Source: Ophiosphaerella korrae (lineage: Eukaryota > Ascomycota > Dothideomycetes > Pleosporales > Phaeosphaeriaceae). From it: a stretch of DNA of 64,000 nt. Shown piece after piece: positions 34,255 through 48,563 of the stretch. A program made the position numbers and the translations under genes. Each line of letters begins with the position of its first letter. Positions within the stretch are counted from its first letter, which is position 1. The stretch is taken from the NCBI GenBank assembly GCA_028456385.1, contig JALNQF010000001.1:372001-436000 (forward strand), in the 5' to 3' direction. Under the pieces are notes generated by a model. That model was not told the DNA's origin, did not search any database, and was given only the letters and a program-made list of their open reading frames with translations.

Positions 34255-36145
34255 TGCGAATATGGATGTAGTTTCAAGTTCTGTGTAGAGATTGATTAGC
34301 AAGCCATTCTCAATCAATTATGCGGAAACATCAGAAGATGCCTAGATTCAGGACAAAAAGACAGTGAGAGGTTTCGTTCGTCCCGCGAGGCTAAAGTGGA
34401 GAAGGGTTTGCAGCCAAGCTTTGGCGCATCACATGAAGCTTTGCGTGATAGTGATGGACCACCCCATGTGGGGGTCTAATCGCTTCAGAAAACGAATGAG
34501 AAGCTTACAGTGGCGAAGCGACTCCGTCTAGGTAGATGATGCGCAAAAGGTGTGAAATAGTGAAGCTCCAGAAGTTGCTATGGAGCTATTGAAGAAGCTT
34601 TTCAACGCAGGCGGATCAACGTCGCGGCAGCAATGAACTCGATGAAGGTTGTCGGAAGAACGAGTACGAGCATCAACGTGAAAAAGAGGTTCAGAGCGCG
34701 CAGGCAGCTCGTCCGCTTTTAAAGACGCCAGCGTGCCGAAATTTTCTGCGGTAATGAGGCATTTTGTTTGGGATCCATGGCCTGGCCGCTTGGGCCCAGC
34801 GGATTGTCCGAAATGGGTGGGGGGCATGGGGGCAAGCGACTGTCCATTTGGGCACTGGCAACGAACAAGAGAAACTTACTTACCGAGTCGCGGATATTTT
34901 AATATTGGAATTGGGCGTAGAAAAAATGCGTTTGATGAGAAAGTGAGGAAGTCGGAAGCTTAATGAGGAGTCGAGGATGGCTGGGAATTACGGAGCAAGC
35001 TCAACACGCGAAAAAGGAAGCTAACCTTGCCCGGAGCGAAGCTGCCTCGTTGCATGGGCCAATCGCGCCAGGTGCATCGTTTCGTCGTCTACGGGAGAGG
35101 ATCGACAGTTTTGCTTGGCCATGGCCCGTCCCCTGACGAGAAACATGCATCACTTCACAAGCACAACTTGATAAAGCGAGGCTCCAATTGTGCATTCAGC
35201 GACCCGCTATAGCTGCCGGACGCGCGCAATAGTGAGAGCTCAACATCGTCGTGCAGCAGTGCTCCATAGGCGCCGCTGACGCTAATGCACAGCTCTACTC
35301 GGCCCAAGCAACCCCTGCACGACAGTGGATGGTCTGCCCGCGGGCATGCAATGCACAGAGGTTATGTCATGGCCACCGCTTATCGTTTCTGACTGAGGCA
35401 GCCTGAGCTTCGACAGCCGCAGCGCTCTGGAGTCTGCAGTGGTTGCGGGCGCACAAGCATACGAGAGGCAGCTTCCAAGCCATTCAAGAAACACTGCGAG
35501 TGTGTCTGAAATGTCTCATCTCGCCTGTGTGAGTAGCGGCATCGATAGCGCAGAGTTTCACGGCCGAAAGCTGCGTGGGGTGCTTGGCTTAGGCCCGTCT
35601 CCTAGTGTCGCCGGTCTGCATTTTGCAGATGCGATCACCACCAAGCTTCAACACCCCAGATCTTGGCGCAGCATTGGCGTTTCTGTCTGAAGCCGCCGCT
35701 GCTTACGCGACCAAGGAATGTGGCTTGCCAGTGACAATTCATAGTGCCGAGCACTGTGGTTATCTTGGGTAGATTCACCATGTTCCAGTGCTCGACTTCA
35801 ACCATGTCCGTCATATGGCCATCAATGGCTCTCATAATCTAAGCTAGAGTCTGAAAGTCTTGTAGCATGGTCAAAACATTCTTTGCGTTGCTTTGTTTAC
35901 CATCCGGACAAAGTACCCAAACGAGGTATCCGCCTTGCATGCCCCACTATAGCATCCCTGCCTATCCCGACACTTGTCGAGACCCTGTGAGATAGGGAAA
36001 AGGGCAGCTTCTGTTGCCTAGGATTGTCTTAAGTATCCATCTACAACACTTTGGTGACCGAGTACTTGTCCAGAAGCTGTGGATATACAAATCATCTATT
36101 GGGTATCAAGCAATAATGCATTGCCGCCTTCATACGGCCTATCCC
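34255..36145. other. Long intergenic region
   Basis: A 1.9-kb gap, the longest in the window. It is of mixed composition with many short frames on both strands (34528-34827, 35439-35690) but none with codon or domain support. No repeat, tRNA or transposon remnant was recognised. Confidence 0.4.
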
Positions 36146-37681
36146 TCAATTTCTCCATATCCGCACCTGTTTATCAGCTCCTCCACTCCCTACTTTATCG
36201 CCATCTGGACTCCAATCCAGGGCGAAGACCTGGTCTTTATGACCAGGCAAATCTTCCTTGAGCTTCGCCGTTCTCATGTCCCACACCTTCAGCGTCGTGT
36301 CCTTGCTACAGCTGGCTAGCAGCCGGCTATCCGCAGAAAAGCACACCATATAAACAGGCCCGACGTGCGCTCGTAAGGTATTGATGAATTTGCCATCTCG
36401 AGCAGACCAAAGTTTGACATGGTTGTCCCATGCTGCAGAAGCTAGAAGCTGTCCGTCTGGAGAGAAGGTAACCTGGTTGATTTGCTTCTGGTGTCCAGTC
36501 ATTCTTGTGACTGGCTTTACACTGCTCAGTGGAGTCCATAGGATGAGAGTGCAGTCTTCTGAAGCGGTCACCAAGCGTTCTACTACCTCGCCGTTGATCG
36601 TGGCAGCTTTGTCAAACCGCAACTTAGCTTTTGCCACTTTGTCCTCAGGCGTTGCGGGGACTTTCCTCGTGTGATCGTGATAAGACGTCCGTAGCACAAA
36701 ATCAGTTGAAAGAGCCAAGTGATTTACCCAGTGGGCGTGGCCTGACAAAGTGCTGATCAATGTACCGACAGAAGCATCCCAGACCTTGATGGTCTTGTCA
36801 TGCGAAGAAGTGTAAATTCGTCCAGTACCTCCCCATTTGACACAGGTAACATTGCCCTTATGTCCAGATAGCGCGTAATCGATCTTGCCACCTATTGCAT
36901 CCCAAACTCTTACCGTACCGTCTTTCGAAGATGAAGCTACCCTCGGACGCCCTAGCTCTTGAAGGTGGTATGGCTCCCATGTTAACGAGGTGATGAAGCC
37001 TGTGTGTCCCTTCAACGGCCCTCCAACCTGCTTCCCGTTATTTGGATCCCATATCCTAATTTCATTATCGTACCCTCCGGATGCCAGAAGGGACCCGTCT
37101 GGCGAGTAACTGACTGCCAGAACCCATTTCGAGTGTCCCTTCATTGTGTGTACTGGGGTGCCAGTGTCGCAATCCCATATTCTCACTGTCTTGTCTCCAC
37201 TGCCACTTGCCATACGTCCTGAATTCATTGGTGAGAACTGGATTGCGAGTATGTTGTCTCCATGACCTGATATCGCCGCTGCACATCTTGACACGGCTTT
37301 CACCCTGAAAATAGCCTGGGGTGCATACTGCAGCACAATCTCGCTTTCTGCTGAAGCTTTTCCTGACTTCACTAGCGCATTGTAGAGATCCTCTTTATCC
37401 CCAAGTGCTTCGGTGGCTCCGTCCGGGAAGAACCTATATGGTACTTGGTCGTCGGCTTGATCTTTGAGCTCGTTCAATAAAATTTCGAGGTTCTTAGTTG
37501 AGGCTTGCGATAACGGTACGGTGAGTACGGGGAGGCTGCCGCTTTCTCCTGTGGCCTGATCTACAAAACGCACTCGTACTGTGCCATCGGGAATTGTCGT
37601 GTCGACGTCTTGCTGTTGACGTGCGATTTCTCCCTGCTCGCGCTTTTGGCGCTTGGAGGGTGGCGGGTACTGGGTCGCCAT
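36146..37681 (-). CDS. RSA4: Ribosome assembly WD40 protein Rsa4 / Notchless
   Basis: A single intronless frame of 511 aa starting at 37681 (MATQYPPPSKRQKREQ). Rsa4 binds late nuclear pre-60S particles and is pulled off by the AAA+ ATPase Rea1 (Midasin). The N-terminal basic stretch resembles a nuclear localisation signal. The NLE (UBL-like) domain at about 33-105 (VRVRFVDQATGESGSLPVLTVP) is the part bound by Rea1 MIDAS. Eight WD40 repeats fill the rest, with clear units such as GHGDNILAIQFSP ... DKTVRIWD and GHSKWVLAVSYSPDGSLLASGG. The protein ends VGSGGADKQVRIWRN, as in the family. It is divergent from MSH4, 301 bp away. Confidence 0.95.
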   Translation of the reverse strand: MATQYPPPSKRQKREQGEIARQQQDVDTTIPDGTVRVRFVDQATGESGSLPVLTVPLSQASTKNLEILLNELKDQADDQVPYRFFPDGATEALGDKEDLYNALVKSGKASAESEIVLQYAPQAIFRVKAVSRCAAAISGHGDNILAIQFSPMNSGRMASGSGDKTVRIWDCDTGTPVHTMKGHSKWVLAVSYSPDGSLLASGGYDNEIRIWDPNNGKQVGGPLKGHTGFITSLTWEPYHLQELGRPRVASSSKDGTVRVWDAIGGKIDYALSGHKGNVTCVKWGGTGRIYTSSHDKTIKVWDASVGTLISTLSGHAHWVNHLALSTDFVLRTSYHDHTRKVPATPEDKVAKAKLRFDKAATINGEVVERLVTASEDCTLILWTPLSSVKPVTRMTGHQKQINQVTFSPDGQLLASAAWDNHVKLWSARDGKFINTLRAHVGPVYMVCFSADSRLLASCSKDTTLKVWDMRTAKLKEDLPGHKDQVFALDWSPDGDKVGSGGADKQVRIWRN

Positions 37682-37982
37682 TGTCAAGAATCCGGTATTT
37701 AGGTAGTGTTTCTAACAGCGAATTTCAGGCAAAATAGTGTTTCCTTGATCAAATTCCCACTGCTAATACAGACCCCACTGCCTGTTTGAAAAAAATTGGG
37801 TTATCGATAAGTAATAGCTGAAAGCCGCTAGCAGGGATGACGCGCTGGCGACTCACCCGACGCGTTAGCGGTATTACTCCTCCATCCGATGTAAGCAAAT
37901 GCAATACGCTGAACCATCTGGAATATGAGGGGTGCAAGATGGCAATCATTGATCAAAATCTGACCATACAGCGCTAACAGCC
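37682..37982. promoter_or_regulatory. Divergent promoter region RSA4 / MSH4
   Basis: 301 bp separate the two start codons. The interval holds one ACGCGT (37860-37865), the MluI-box core bound by Mbp1/Swi6-type factors in yeast, and a second near-match GACGCGCT at 37839-37846. Whether either element acts is unknown. Confidence 0.35.
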
Positions 37983-40900
37983 ATGTCAACACGTTCTAGA
38001 CTGTCTACTTCCTACAGTACCGCTACATCTACTTCATACGGATATGGGGATTATGCAACCACTACCTCACGCCCAGGCACTCGAAGAGGCGGTACTGGCA
38101 GACCTTCAACTGCGCGACCTAGGACTGGGGCATCCACAATTGCAAGGATTGAGGCCCAGAATATTGTGTGTGCAGTTGCTGAGTCTCGTGGCATCTCGCC
38201 CACCGTTGGCTTAGCTTTCGTCAATCTAGATACTGCGGAAGCAGTTCTTTGCCAGATATGTGACAGCCAAACTTACGTTCATACTATCCACAAACTGAAG
38301 GTGTATGGTCCGTCCGAGATCCTCATCGTATCGACGGCGGCAAGCCCAAAATCAAAGCTCTTTTCCATCATCGAAGAAAATCTGGAAGACATAGGTAGCA
38401 AACTATCATTGCTCGATCGTCGCTACTGGGCTGAATCTACGGGATTCGAGTACATTCAATCTCTTGCTTTCAAAGAGGATGTCGAAGCAATCAGGATCTC
38501 AGTGACAGGCAACTACTATGCCGTTTGCTGTATTGCGGCAGTGAGTAGTGTTTTCCCTGTATAGGATATGACTTAATACCTAATTAGGTTCTTAAACACG
38601 TTGATCTAGGCCTAGGAATGGCCTTCGCCTATCATTCGCTTAGGATGAGATATGAGCCTTCTGAGGGCTCAATGATGATTGATGTATCTACAATACACTC
38701 TCTCGAGCTTGTCCAGAATCTGCATGATCCAAAGTCGAAACATTGTTTATATGGCCTTCTTAATGAGACGCTGACACCCATGGGAGCACGACTTCTTCGG
38801 AACAACGTTCTACAACCATTGACTGACCCAGACGTACTCACAACACGATATGCAGCGGTTGATGATCTGACTACCAGGGAGGAGATGTTTTTTGCAACCC
38901 GTGCTGGTTAGTCGTTCCTTCATGGTGCTGCAAAATGTCTAATAGGCTCCAGCATTGAAGAACTTCCTGGACGCTGACCGAATATTAACTGCGGTGTGCA
39001 TAATGCTCATCTGGTGCTCTTGACATACTAACATGTGTAGTTGATCATCACACCAAGCCGGCCAACCATACAGACGACCGAACAAGCCATCAATCATATT
39101 ATCATGCTCAAACACTTCATACATTCTGTGCACCCCATCTATGAAGCATTGACTGGCACGAAATCAAAGATGTTGGACAATATCCGCAAAGTCTGTAAGA
39201 GCATTTTAGGATGAAGATTTCCGACTGACTCATCTAGCTCTGCGCCCCGGAGAACGTCGCGCCCATCCAGGAGCTTATCGATCGGGTTATCAACGAAGAT
39301 GCCACATACGCGAGACAACCACTGGAGCTCAGGAATCAGCGTATATATGCAGTGAAGTCTGGTTTTAACGGTCTACTAGACGTTGCTAGAACAACGTATA
39401 AAGAGGCTTCAGAGGATGCATATCAGCATTGCACAGAAGTCGGCCGTAAGATATTGTTCATAGCACAACTAAGTGGTTTCACTGATGAGCACAGAGGAAT
39501 ACAAGTATCGAATTGATGTCAAGTACGAGAATGCCCGCCAATTCTACATTAAAATCTCCGAATCTGAACTTGAGGGACGAGATCTGCCTCCCATCTTCAC
39601 CAACATAATTCGCCGCAAAAAAAACATTGAGTGTCAAACAGTTGAACTTATGAAACGTAATCAGAAGGTGGAAAACTTGCCATGGTTATTTCTCATCTTG
39701 TGCTAATGGTTGCAGATTAACCTATCACACCAAGAGGTAATCTTGATGAGTGCGTATTGTATCTGCCTCCATTCTCTCGCCACTAATGATCCCAAGGTGA
39801 CCAAGCTCTTGAAAACTTAATCGAAGAAGTTCGCAGCCATATGTATGTTATGTTCAAGATATGCGAAGCTATTGCACTACTAGACATGGTATGTGCCAAG
39901 GTTATGGATGAGAGGATGTTTGAATTAACCGACCAAAGGTTGTTGCGTTCGCACAGCTTGTGACCGTGAACGACTACAGTGAGCAAAGGCTTGTTGTATC
40001 TTTTGATGTAGTTATACTAACTACTTCAAGCCATGCCACACCTTACAGATACGTTAGCCATTCAACAAGGACGGCACCCGATCAAGGAGAAGATCATGCA
40101 AACTAAGTTTGTCCCTAACGATATTTACTCCGCCCAGCAGGCGCGGTTTCAGATCATCACTGGGTGCAATATGAGTGGGAAGAGCACTTACATTCGATCT
40201 GTGGCTTTGATGGTGATAATGGCACATATTGGTTGCTAGTATGTGCTACTGAGCGCTTTCTGACCTATGCTGACTGGCCACCCTCAGTGTTCCAGCTGCC
40301 TATGCTTCTTTTCCGATATTCTATCAGCTCTTCGCAAGGTTAGGTATGGACGATAATATTGAGACAAATGTGTCGACATTTGCCGCAGAAATGAGAGAGA
40401 TTGCGTTCATTTTGCGCAATATTGATAAGCGTAGCTTGTAAGCGATCATTGATTAACACTGTTAGAGGTTTTTTTTAATGATGACCTATTTCAAGGGCTA
40501 TTGTTGACGAATTGGGTCGAGGCACTAGTACGAGAGATGGCCTGGCTATTGCACTGGCGATTGCAGAAGCTCTAGTTTCAAGCAAAGTGAGCAATGGAAA
40601 GCTGGTATACAACCCTTACTAATTGACTCATAGGCTCTGGTCTGGTTCGCGACTCACTTCAAAGATCTTGCAGTCATCATGGGCGATCGTGCAGGAGTAC
40701 AGAGTCTTCATCTCGCTGTTGAAGTAAGTCCATCCTGTATGCTTAATACCTTTATTTTAATATAGCGTGTAGACGGGGAACGACCAAAGCATGAAAATGT
40801 TGTACCGTATCACCCCAGGTGCTGTCAAAACAAGTCATTATGGCCTGACTCTTGCCTGTGTTGTTCCATTGCCCTCGGGTATTGTCGACCATGCTACGCA

Positions 40901-41306
40901 CGTTGCACGAGAACTCGAAGCACGTATGCTAAAGAAGAAAAAGACATCGGAGACTGTACTACGGGAGAAGCGCCGCAAACTCATACTGAATCTTCGTGAG
41001 CATCTCTTCCAGGCCCGGGATAGCGTTCTGGAGGGTGATGTGCTCACGGCATGGCTCAAGGAGCTCCAAAAAGAGTTTGTCAATCGTATGGCGGCTCTTG
41101 AAATCGAAGTGTCAAGCATAGGTCAGGAGGTTGAAGACGAAACTGACACGACGAGGGACAGAAGCATGATTGATGAAGATGAGGAGCGCCCAGGCACACA
41201 TGCAAGTATGATGTCAATAGATTCTGCAACCCCAGTTGAGCCCGAGTCAGCTTTCCGTCCGTATTCTGCCTCGGGTGTTCGAGCAGTGTCTGATAACGAA
41301 CGGTAG
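37983..41306 (+). CDS. MSH4: Meiotic MutS homolog Msh4
   Basis: I assign 14 exons: 37983-38540, 38588-38906, 38953-38993, 39041-39190, 39238-39445, 39495-39667, 39716-39749, 39797-39888, 39939-39978, 40031-40238, 40288-40437, 40496-40586, 40634-40723 and 40773-41306, giving 895 aa. Msh4 pairs with Msh5 as a sliding clamp that stabilises meiotic recombination intermediates for crossovers. The mismatch-recognition domain I of repair-type MutS proteins is absent; the N-terminus is Ser/Thr-rich. The core domains (LNETLTPMGARLLRNNVLQPL; INEDATYARQPLELRNQRIYAVKSGFNG) are present. Walker A is TGCNMSGKST (about 582-591) and Walker B LAIVDELGRGTS (about 658-669). TGNDQSMKMLYRITPG follows. The C-terminal extension is acidic/Ser-rich. 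Introns are 46-58 bp. Confidence 0.92.
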
Positions 41307-41539
41307 AGCAAGTTGACAGATGTTTCATTGATGTTCTCGGGGCTCTCATTGTTGTTAAGCTACTAAAGCTGTTCTAGCACACGCACATATAGCAGTAATC
41401 ACTACCGTTTGTCACACTCAGTTATTAGCAATAATATGTGAGTGCATGATACTGTGTGGGTTTGTTCATTCGAAAAACATTCGCGAAGTCTGCTATATTG
41501 GATTCTTACCTCGTCAACGGAACCCTCAATACAAATCCG

Positions 41540-42711
41540 TCACAACAACACATTCGTACTTCTCAACAATTTCGCCGTCCCATCCCTTACCTCCCTCACA
41601 ATCTCTCCTGCTCCTCCAATACTCTTCACTAGTCCCACAGCAGTTCCCGCATACGTCGTCATTCTCCCAGCCTCTCCCCACCCAGCATCCCCCTTCTTCG
41701 TTTCTTCCTGATACAGCCTCTTATTCTCATTGTCATCCATCCCAGCTAGAGAATCAAAGTAACTCTGGTTGAGAATACCCCTTGCATTATGGGTCTCCGC
41801 CCATCCAATCGTCCCCCTTAGATTGTCATAAACCTTAGTTCTTGCGGTAGTCTGCCCGCCATCCCGCGAACAAATCACCTCACCCTGGTATCCCTTTGCA
41901 ACATTCGCTTCAGTTGCCGCCAGAAAGCGGGTGCCCATCACCACGCCCTTGGCACCCAATACCAGCGCCGCGGCAGCACCACGCGCCTCCACAATCCCAC
42001 CCGCAGCCACGATGACAGGCCCTGTATACTCTCCGTCATCGCCATGCTGTAGACCACTCAGAGCATCACAAACTTCAGGAACCAAGGAAATGACCGACGC
42101 ACCCTGCGCCAGTCCATGACCGCCTGCATCTGTCCCTTGCACAACGAGTACATCTGGCCTGACACCACTCACCACATCACTCGCTTCCTTGACACTACCA
42201 ACCTGTACCCAGATTTTCGTCTCGGCACTGGCCTCCCGCGTCCTCGTGACCCATTCCACGAGCGAGGATACAGATGTCGGCGCAAAGAACCATACGGCTG
42301 CAGGACGGTACTGGCCGACCAGTGAGATTGCGGCACCCATGTCGGCACCCCAGTTGATAAAGCCTACCCCGATGGGAAGCGTTGGTGATTTTGAGAGATG
42401 TGTCGATGCAAGCAAAGTGGTGGCGGCGGCGAGGTGAGATGCAAGGTCGGAGACATCTGTTCCTGCGCCGATGAAACCTATGCCGCCTGTCGAATGAAGT
42501 CAAGTGGTAAGCATATTCGTTGGCTTTCTTTGTAAGGAGATATTGATGAACGTGGTTGGTGTAGGCATGAAAAATAACTCGACGTGTACATACCAGCTTT
42601 TGACACCTCAACGGCCATGTCTGCTAGGGAGATTAGACGCATTGGTGCACCGATTATCAGCGGTGTTTGGATCCATGGGTAGTCTCGTTTCAATTGTTGG
42701 AGTTGCGTCAT
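41540..42711 (-). CDS. Nitronate monooxygenase-like flavoprotein
   Basis: Exons 42711-42594 and 42486-41540, joined in frame, encode 354 aa. It is a TIM-barrel FMN enzyme of the 2-nitropropane dioxygenase/nitronate monooxygenase family, which oxidises nitronates (such as propionate-3-nitronate) or related substrates. Visible blocks: TPLIIGAPM at the N-terminus, GGIGFIGAG across the splice, VVQGTDAGGHG with the conserved His, IVAAGGIVEARGAAAALVLGAKGVVMGTRF for FMN phosphate binding. No signal peptide; probably cytosolic. The intron is 107 bp, the longest in this window. The gene converges with MSH4 (233 bp between stops). Substrate is not predictable. Confidence 0.88.
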
Positions 42712-43118
42712 AATGTATTATTCCCTCTCCTGTATCGTATTGTGATGTTCGTGAAGACTCTCGGCAAGATCAAACACGATGGTTTTGTATCAGCAACTCC
42801 CTCAATCTTACCAATCAGGGCATGTAGAGCGCCTAATACTTTAAGAAAGGAAGTGGCCGCAATATGCGGTTGTGATTCATTGGCAAAGCACAAGGTTTTG
42901 TTGGACTATCTCCTCGGCTATGATCGGAGGGAGATCGGACGCTCGGTTCCAAAGTCCAAATTACAATTCATGTTCAACAGAGAAAGAGTTTGGCAACCGT
43001 CCAAGACCCATGTCTTCGATTAATAATATATATCTCAAAGTCTATCGCACCTATCGGCGTGCTCTTGAGAAAGATACCCACGCCATCATTATCGTCCATT
43101 AGTTCCATACCTCTATAG
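42712..43118. other. Intergenic region
   Basis: A 407-bp gap that holds the promoter of the nitronate monooxygenase-like gene and the 3' end of CYP51. Nothing else seen. Confidence 0.45.
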
Positions 43119-44747
43119 TTATTTACCCCTTCGCTCCCACTCTACGATACCGGGCGCGAGCGGCCTCGAGAACAGACTCGCATAATCTGTGCCAACAATT
43201 TCTTTACTGCCTCCCACGTTCCTTAACTTGAATTCTCGCACAAAGGCAACAAGAATCGTTTGTAGCTGAAGGTATGCGAACTGCTCACCAATGCACCTAT
43301 GTCTTCCTGCACCAAACGGGAGGTACGGTGAGTTGGTGCCCTTGGACACAACACCCCAGCCGTAGTCAATCTTTTCATCATCGCCGTCAGCCTCTTCATA
43401 ATTGTGCTGACCGGCATCCCAGCGATGTGGATCCCACGTAGCGGGATTAACAAAGTGTGTATCGAGCTGTGCAGAAAAACCAGGCGAAGACATGAGGTTG
43501 TGGGAGGTGGGAACGACATAGTTGGTACCGTCAACGACAAGAGGTTGCTTGACTTTGCGCATAATGGAGTGGATGGGTGCGTGAAGGCGGAGGGTCTCTT
43601 TGACGACCTGGGCATGGAACGGTAGCTTTGCGAGGTCTTCATATGTAAGTTCGGGAAGGTCCTCGCCAAGAGCAGATTTCTGCTCAGCAAGAAGCTCCTC
43701 AACGAGGTGCGGGTTCTGAGCAAGGCGGAGCATAATCCAAGCGATTGTGGAAGACGATGAGTGTTGTCCTGCCATGAGGAGAGCAATCATGATACCGGCT
43801 ATCTCGTGCTCAGGAACCTGTGTGCCATCCTTGTATTTACAATCCATCAAATGCCAGATCATATCGTGAGAGTCCTTCTCCATGTTGCCTGCGCGGCGCT
43901 TACGGACAATTTCAGAGTATAAATTGATCATCGTCTCACGCGCGTTGTCACGAGCGCGGTTATGTGGGAGGGGTGCCCAAGACAGCATGAAGTTGACGGG
44001 AGAGAAACCCATGTCGAGGTCATGGTAGAGTTCGGCGAATTTGGAGTTGAAGGAGTTGCGGATCTCCTCGCCCTGAAGAGCGTGAGAGGCGGTGTAGATG
44101 GTAAGCTCAGCCATGACCTTGGGTACGTTGAACGTTCCCTTTTGTCCCTTGAATGCCTTATGGCCCTTGAGAAAGTCCTCGACTTCTTGAGTGATGATGG
44201 TAACGTAGGAGCGGAGAGCCTCTTGGGTGAGACCAAATTTGACAAACTGGCCCGTGGATTAGCAACATATTACATGGTATTACGACAATAATGGTATGCG
44301 CACCTTCTTCTGCTCCATGAGCTTCGAATTAGGGCAGTCATAAACGACGTCCTTGCCAAAAACGGGTGTGGTCAATGGCGCATAAATCTCCTCGGCATTG
44401 ACGTCCTTTATTTTGCCATTCAGGATGAAGTTGTTGCCCTTGGTGTCCAGACACACGGTCATCTTGCGGCCCAGAAGGATGAAGGTGAAGACGTTGCCGT
44501 ATTTCTTATGATTTGCGAAGAAGAACTTGTACGGGTCAATGCCATATGTGATGGTGCTGCCGAGGATAGGAAACCAGTGAAAGACAACTGGTGGCTCGTT
44601 GGGCTTCGCCAGCAGCAGCTGGCTCAAAACATTGAGGACGACTGCGAGAACGATAAAGGAGGCGAAGCCGGCAGCCACGAGGACCGGGACAGAGGAGTTG
44701 GCGGCAAAGTCGCCCAGTGGGCCGGCAATGTCAGCGAGAATGCCCAT
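43119..44747 (-). CDS. CYP51: Sterol 14-alpha-demethylase (CYP51)
   Basis: Exons 44747-44304 and 44246-43119 encode 523 aa. The upstream in-frame GTG at 44756 is not the start; the ATG at 44747 opens [15 protein letters not shown]51 removes the 14-alpha-methyl of lanosterol/eburicol in ergosterol synthesis and is the azole target. An N-terminal ER anchor is visible ([22 protein letters not shown]). The substrate loop reads [20 protein letters not shown], so the Tyr at residue 136, equivalent to C. albicans Y132 and Z. tritici Y137, is the wild-type residue. The I-helix has [13 protein letters not shown], the K-helix KETLR, and the heme loop [13 protein letters not shown] with Cys466 as the ligand. 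The intron position just after LMEQKK supports a CYP51B-type gene. Confidence 0.96.
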
Positions 44748-45273
44748 GATGCGCACAAAGCAGAGTACGTAGTTGCAAGGCGTTGGGTGGTGGTGTTGAC
44801 GAGGAGGTCGGGCTCGCTGGGATAGATATATTATTTTCTAACAACCTTTGGCGCGCACCAATGAGGCAATCGTCCTTCGGTGTTGAAGGCGGTCTGGCAA
44901 GCGCGTGTCCTTGGCAGGGACTAGGGACCGAACGGCCAGCCTGTCGACACGACAATCTGACCATTTACGCACGACGTAATGTCCGGCCCCCTAACACGTG
45001 ACATCTTTGCGTACAGAGCTTCATCCCATTCGCTACAAGCCAGGCCCGATCATCTGACCATCATCCATGAGCGGGCGCAAAATAAATATTTCTGCATGCT
45101 GCATTCGCAATTGCATGCTAACTGAAGACAGAACACACGTGTAATACTTGCCCAGAATTTATTACTCCTTGTCCTACATGACTCCTCCATCTGCCCTGAA
45201 CTCCAGCCAACCATGCCAGCCTAAGTACGCCTAAGGTCATGAACGAACCCGAATCCTTTCGTCTCTTGTCTCG
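44748..45273. other. Intergenic region upstream of CYP51
   Basis: A 526-bp gap between the CYP51 start and the kinase stop. A TA-rich stretch (ATATATTATTTTC, 44823-44836) could be a TATA region for CYP51. I do not see a tandem promoter duplication of the kind linked to azole resistance. Confidence 0.45.
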
Positions 45274-47448
<2,175 letters not shown>

Positions 47449-47751
47449 CTCAACGAAGGCTGCAGTATGGCCGAGGCAGAAAAAGATCAGTGCTGGGGCG
47501 GATTATGGGAACGTGCGAGACGACGCTGAAGGCATGCCAAAGACTCGAGGCAATTCAGGCAATTCAGGCAACGGAGGTTGCGGAGCTAAACTCTGGTAGC
47601 ACGGGTGCCTTGGGTGGTCCAGGCAGACAGGTGCATGTGCCAAGTCATCCTTCTGCTACTGTCCGGGGAAAACGCCGACTCGATCGTTCCGACGATCATC
47701 ACGGCACCGCCTTGACTACATAGGTATCGGCCGAATGCATGCTCATGCTAG
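47449..47751. promoter_or_regulatory. Divergent promoter region, Chk2-type kinase / ATG10
   Basis: 303 bp separate the two starts. The interval has an imperfect direct repeat of AGGCAATTCAGGCAATTCAGGC around 47548-47569. No clear TATA box. Confidence 0.4.
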
Positions 47752-48462
47752 ATGCTCTCCTCACCATCGCACCTAACGGCTGCTGAGTTCAGCGAAGCAT
47801 GCAGTAGCATACTTGCATGTTTTGACCAATGTAAACACTTGCAAGTTGAATGGCAGTCAGCCGAAGTCATCTGTCACTGTGAAACCAAATATCTCAGAAT
47901 TACAAAGACGCTCCCTGATGTTGGCAGCACAGGGAGTGGCATTGGTGGTGAAGACGTACACGATGAGCTAAACGAGGATGATGATGAAGTACTTTCTTTG
48001 CCAGGAGAAAATCAAGCACTCATTCACTACGACATTCTCCTCTCCCCAGTTTATCGTGTACCAGTCCTATATACCCATATATGGGATCCGCAGCACCGCT
48101 ATCCACCAACAATGGACACATTGTACTCGCATTTAATACCCTCAGACTTCAAGCCCCAGACTGAGCACGGAGGTGTTATTGGAGGCGTCACTATAGCGGT
48201 GAGCAAATACATCATGCAAATATAATTCAAAACTAACACAGACAAGGATCATCCAGCCACGAATCGTCCGGCTTTCTTCATCCACCCTTGTCAGACAGCT
48301 GAGGTGATGCAAGCTAGCATTGGCAATAGAGACATAGTCCCGGGGGAGTATTTGATGATGTGGATTGGGGCCTTTGGAAAGTGCGTTGGGCTGAATGTAC
48401 CCATAGCACTAGCTGCAGGCAACGAAGAAAGAGCAGGTTACTCACAAGAATCTCATGTATAG
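47752..48462 (+). CDS. ATG10: Autophagy E2-like enzyme Atg10
   Basis: Exons 47752-48198 and 48247-48462 encode 220 aa. Atg10 takes Atg12 from the E1 Atg7 as a thioester and transfers it to Atg5. The Atg3/Atg10 fold is seen in LIHYDILLSPVYRVPVLYTHIWD, and TMDTLYSHLIP, then ADHPATNRPAFFIHPCQTAEVM with the catalytic Cys at residue 164. MMWIGAFGKCVGLNVP closes the domain. The acceptor was placed at ACAAG (48246) because the earlier ACACAG acceptor shifts the frame. The gene converges with RSM23; the stops are 101 bp apart. Confidence 0.9.
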
Positions 48463-48563
48463 GTTGTGCGAACGATGCGTCATTGCGGCTGCTGCACATG
48501 ACCTACAAGACATGTAGGTCCAGATATGGTACAAATCCTAATGCCATTTCAACCACAAACGAC

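Noticed and set aside
38541..40772. MSH4 fragments in several frames, as if a decayed gene
   Set aside because: Thirteen short introns restore one 895-aa frame with intact Walker A and B.
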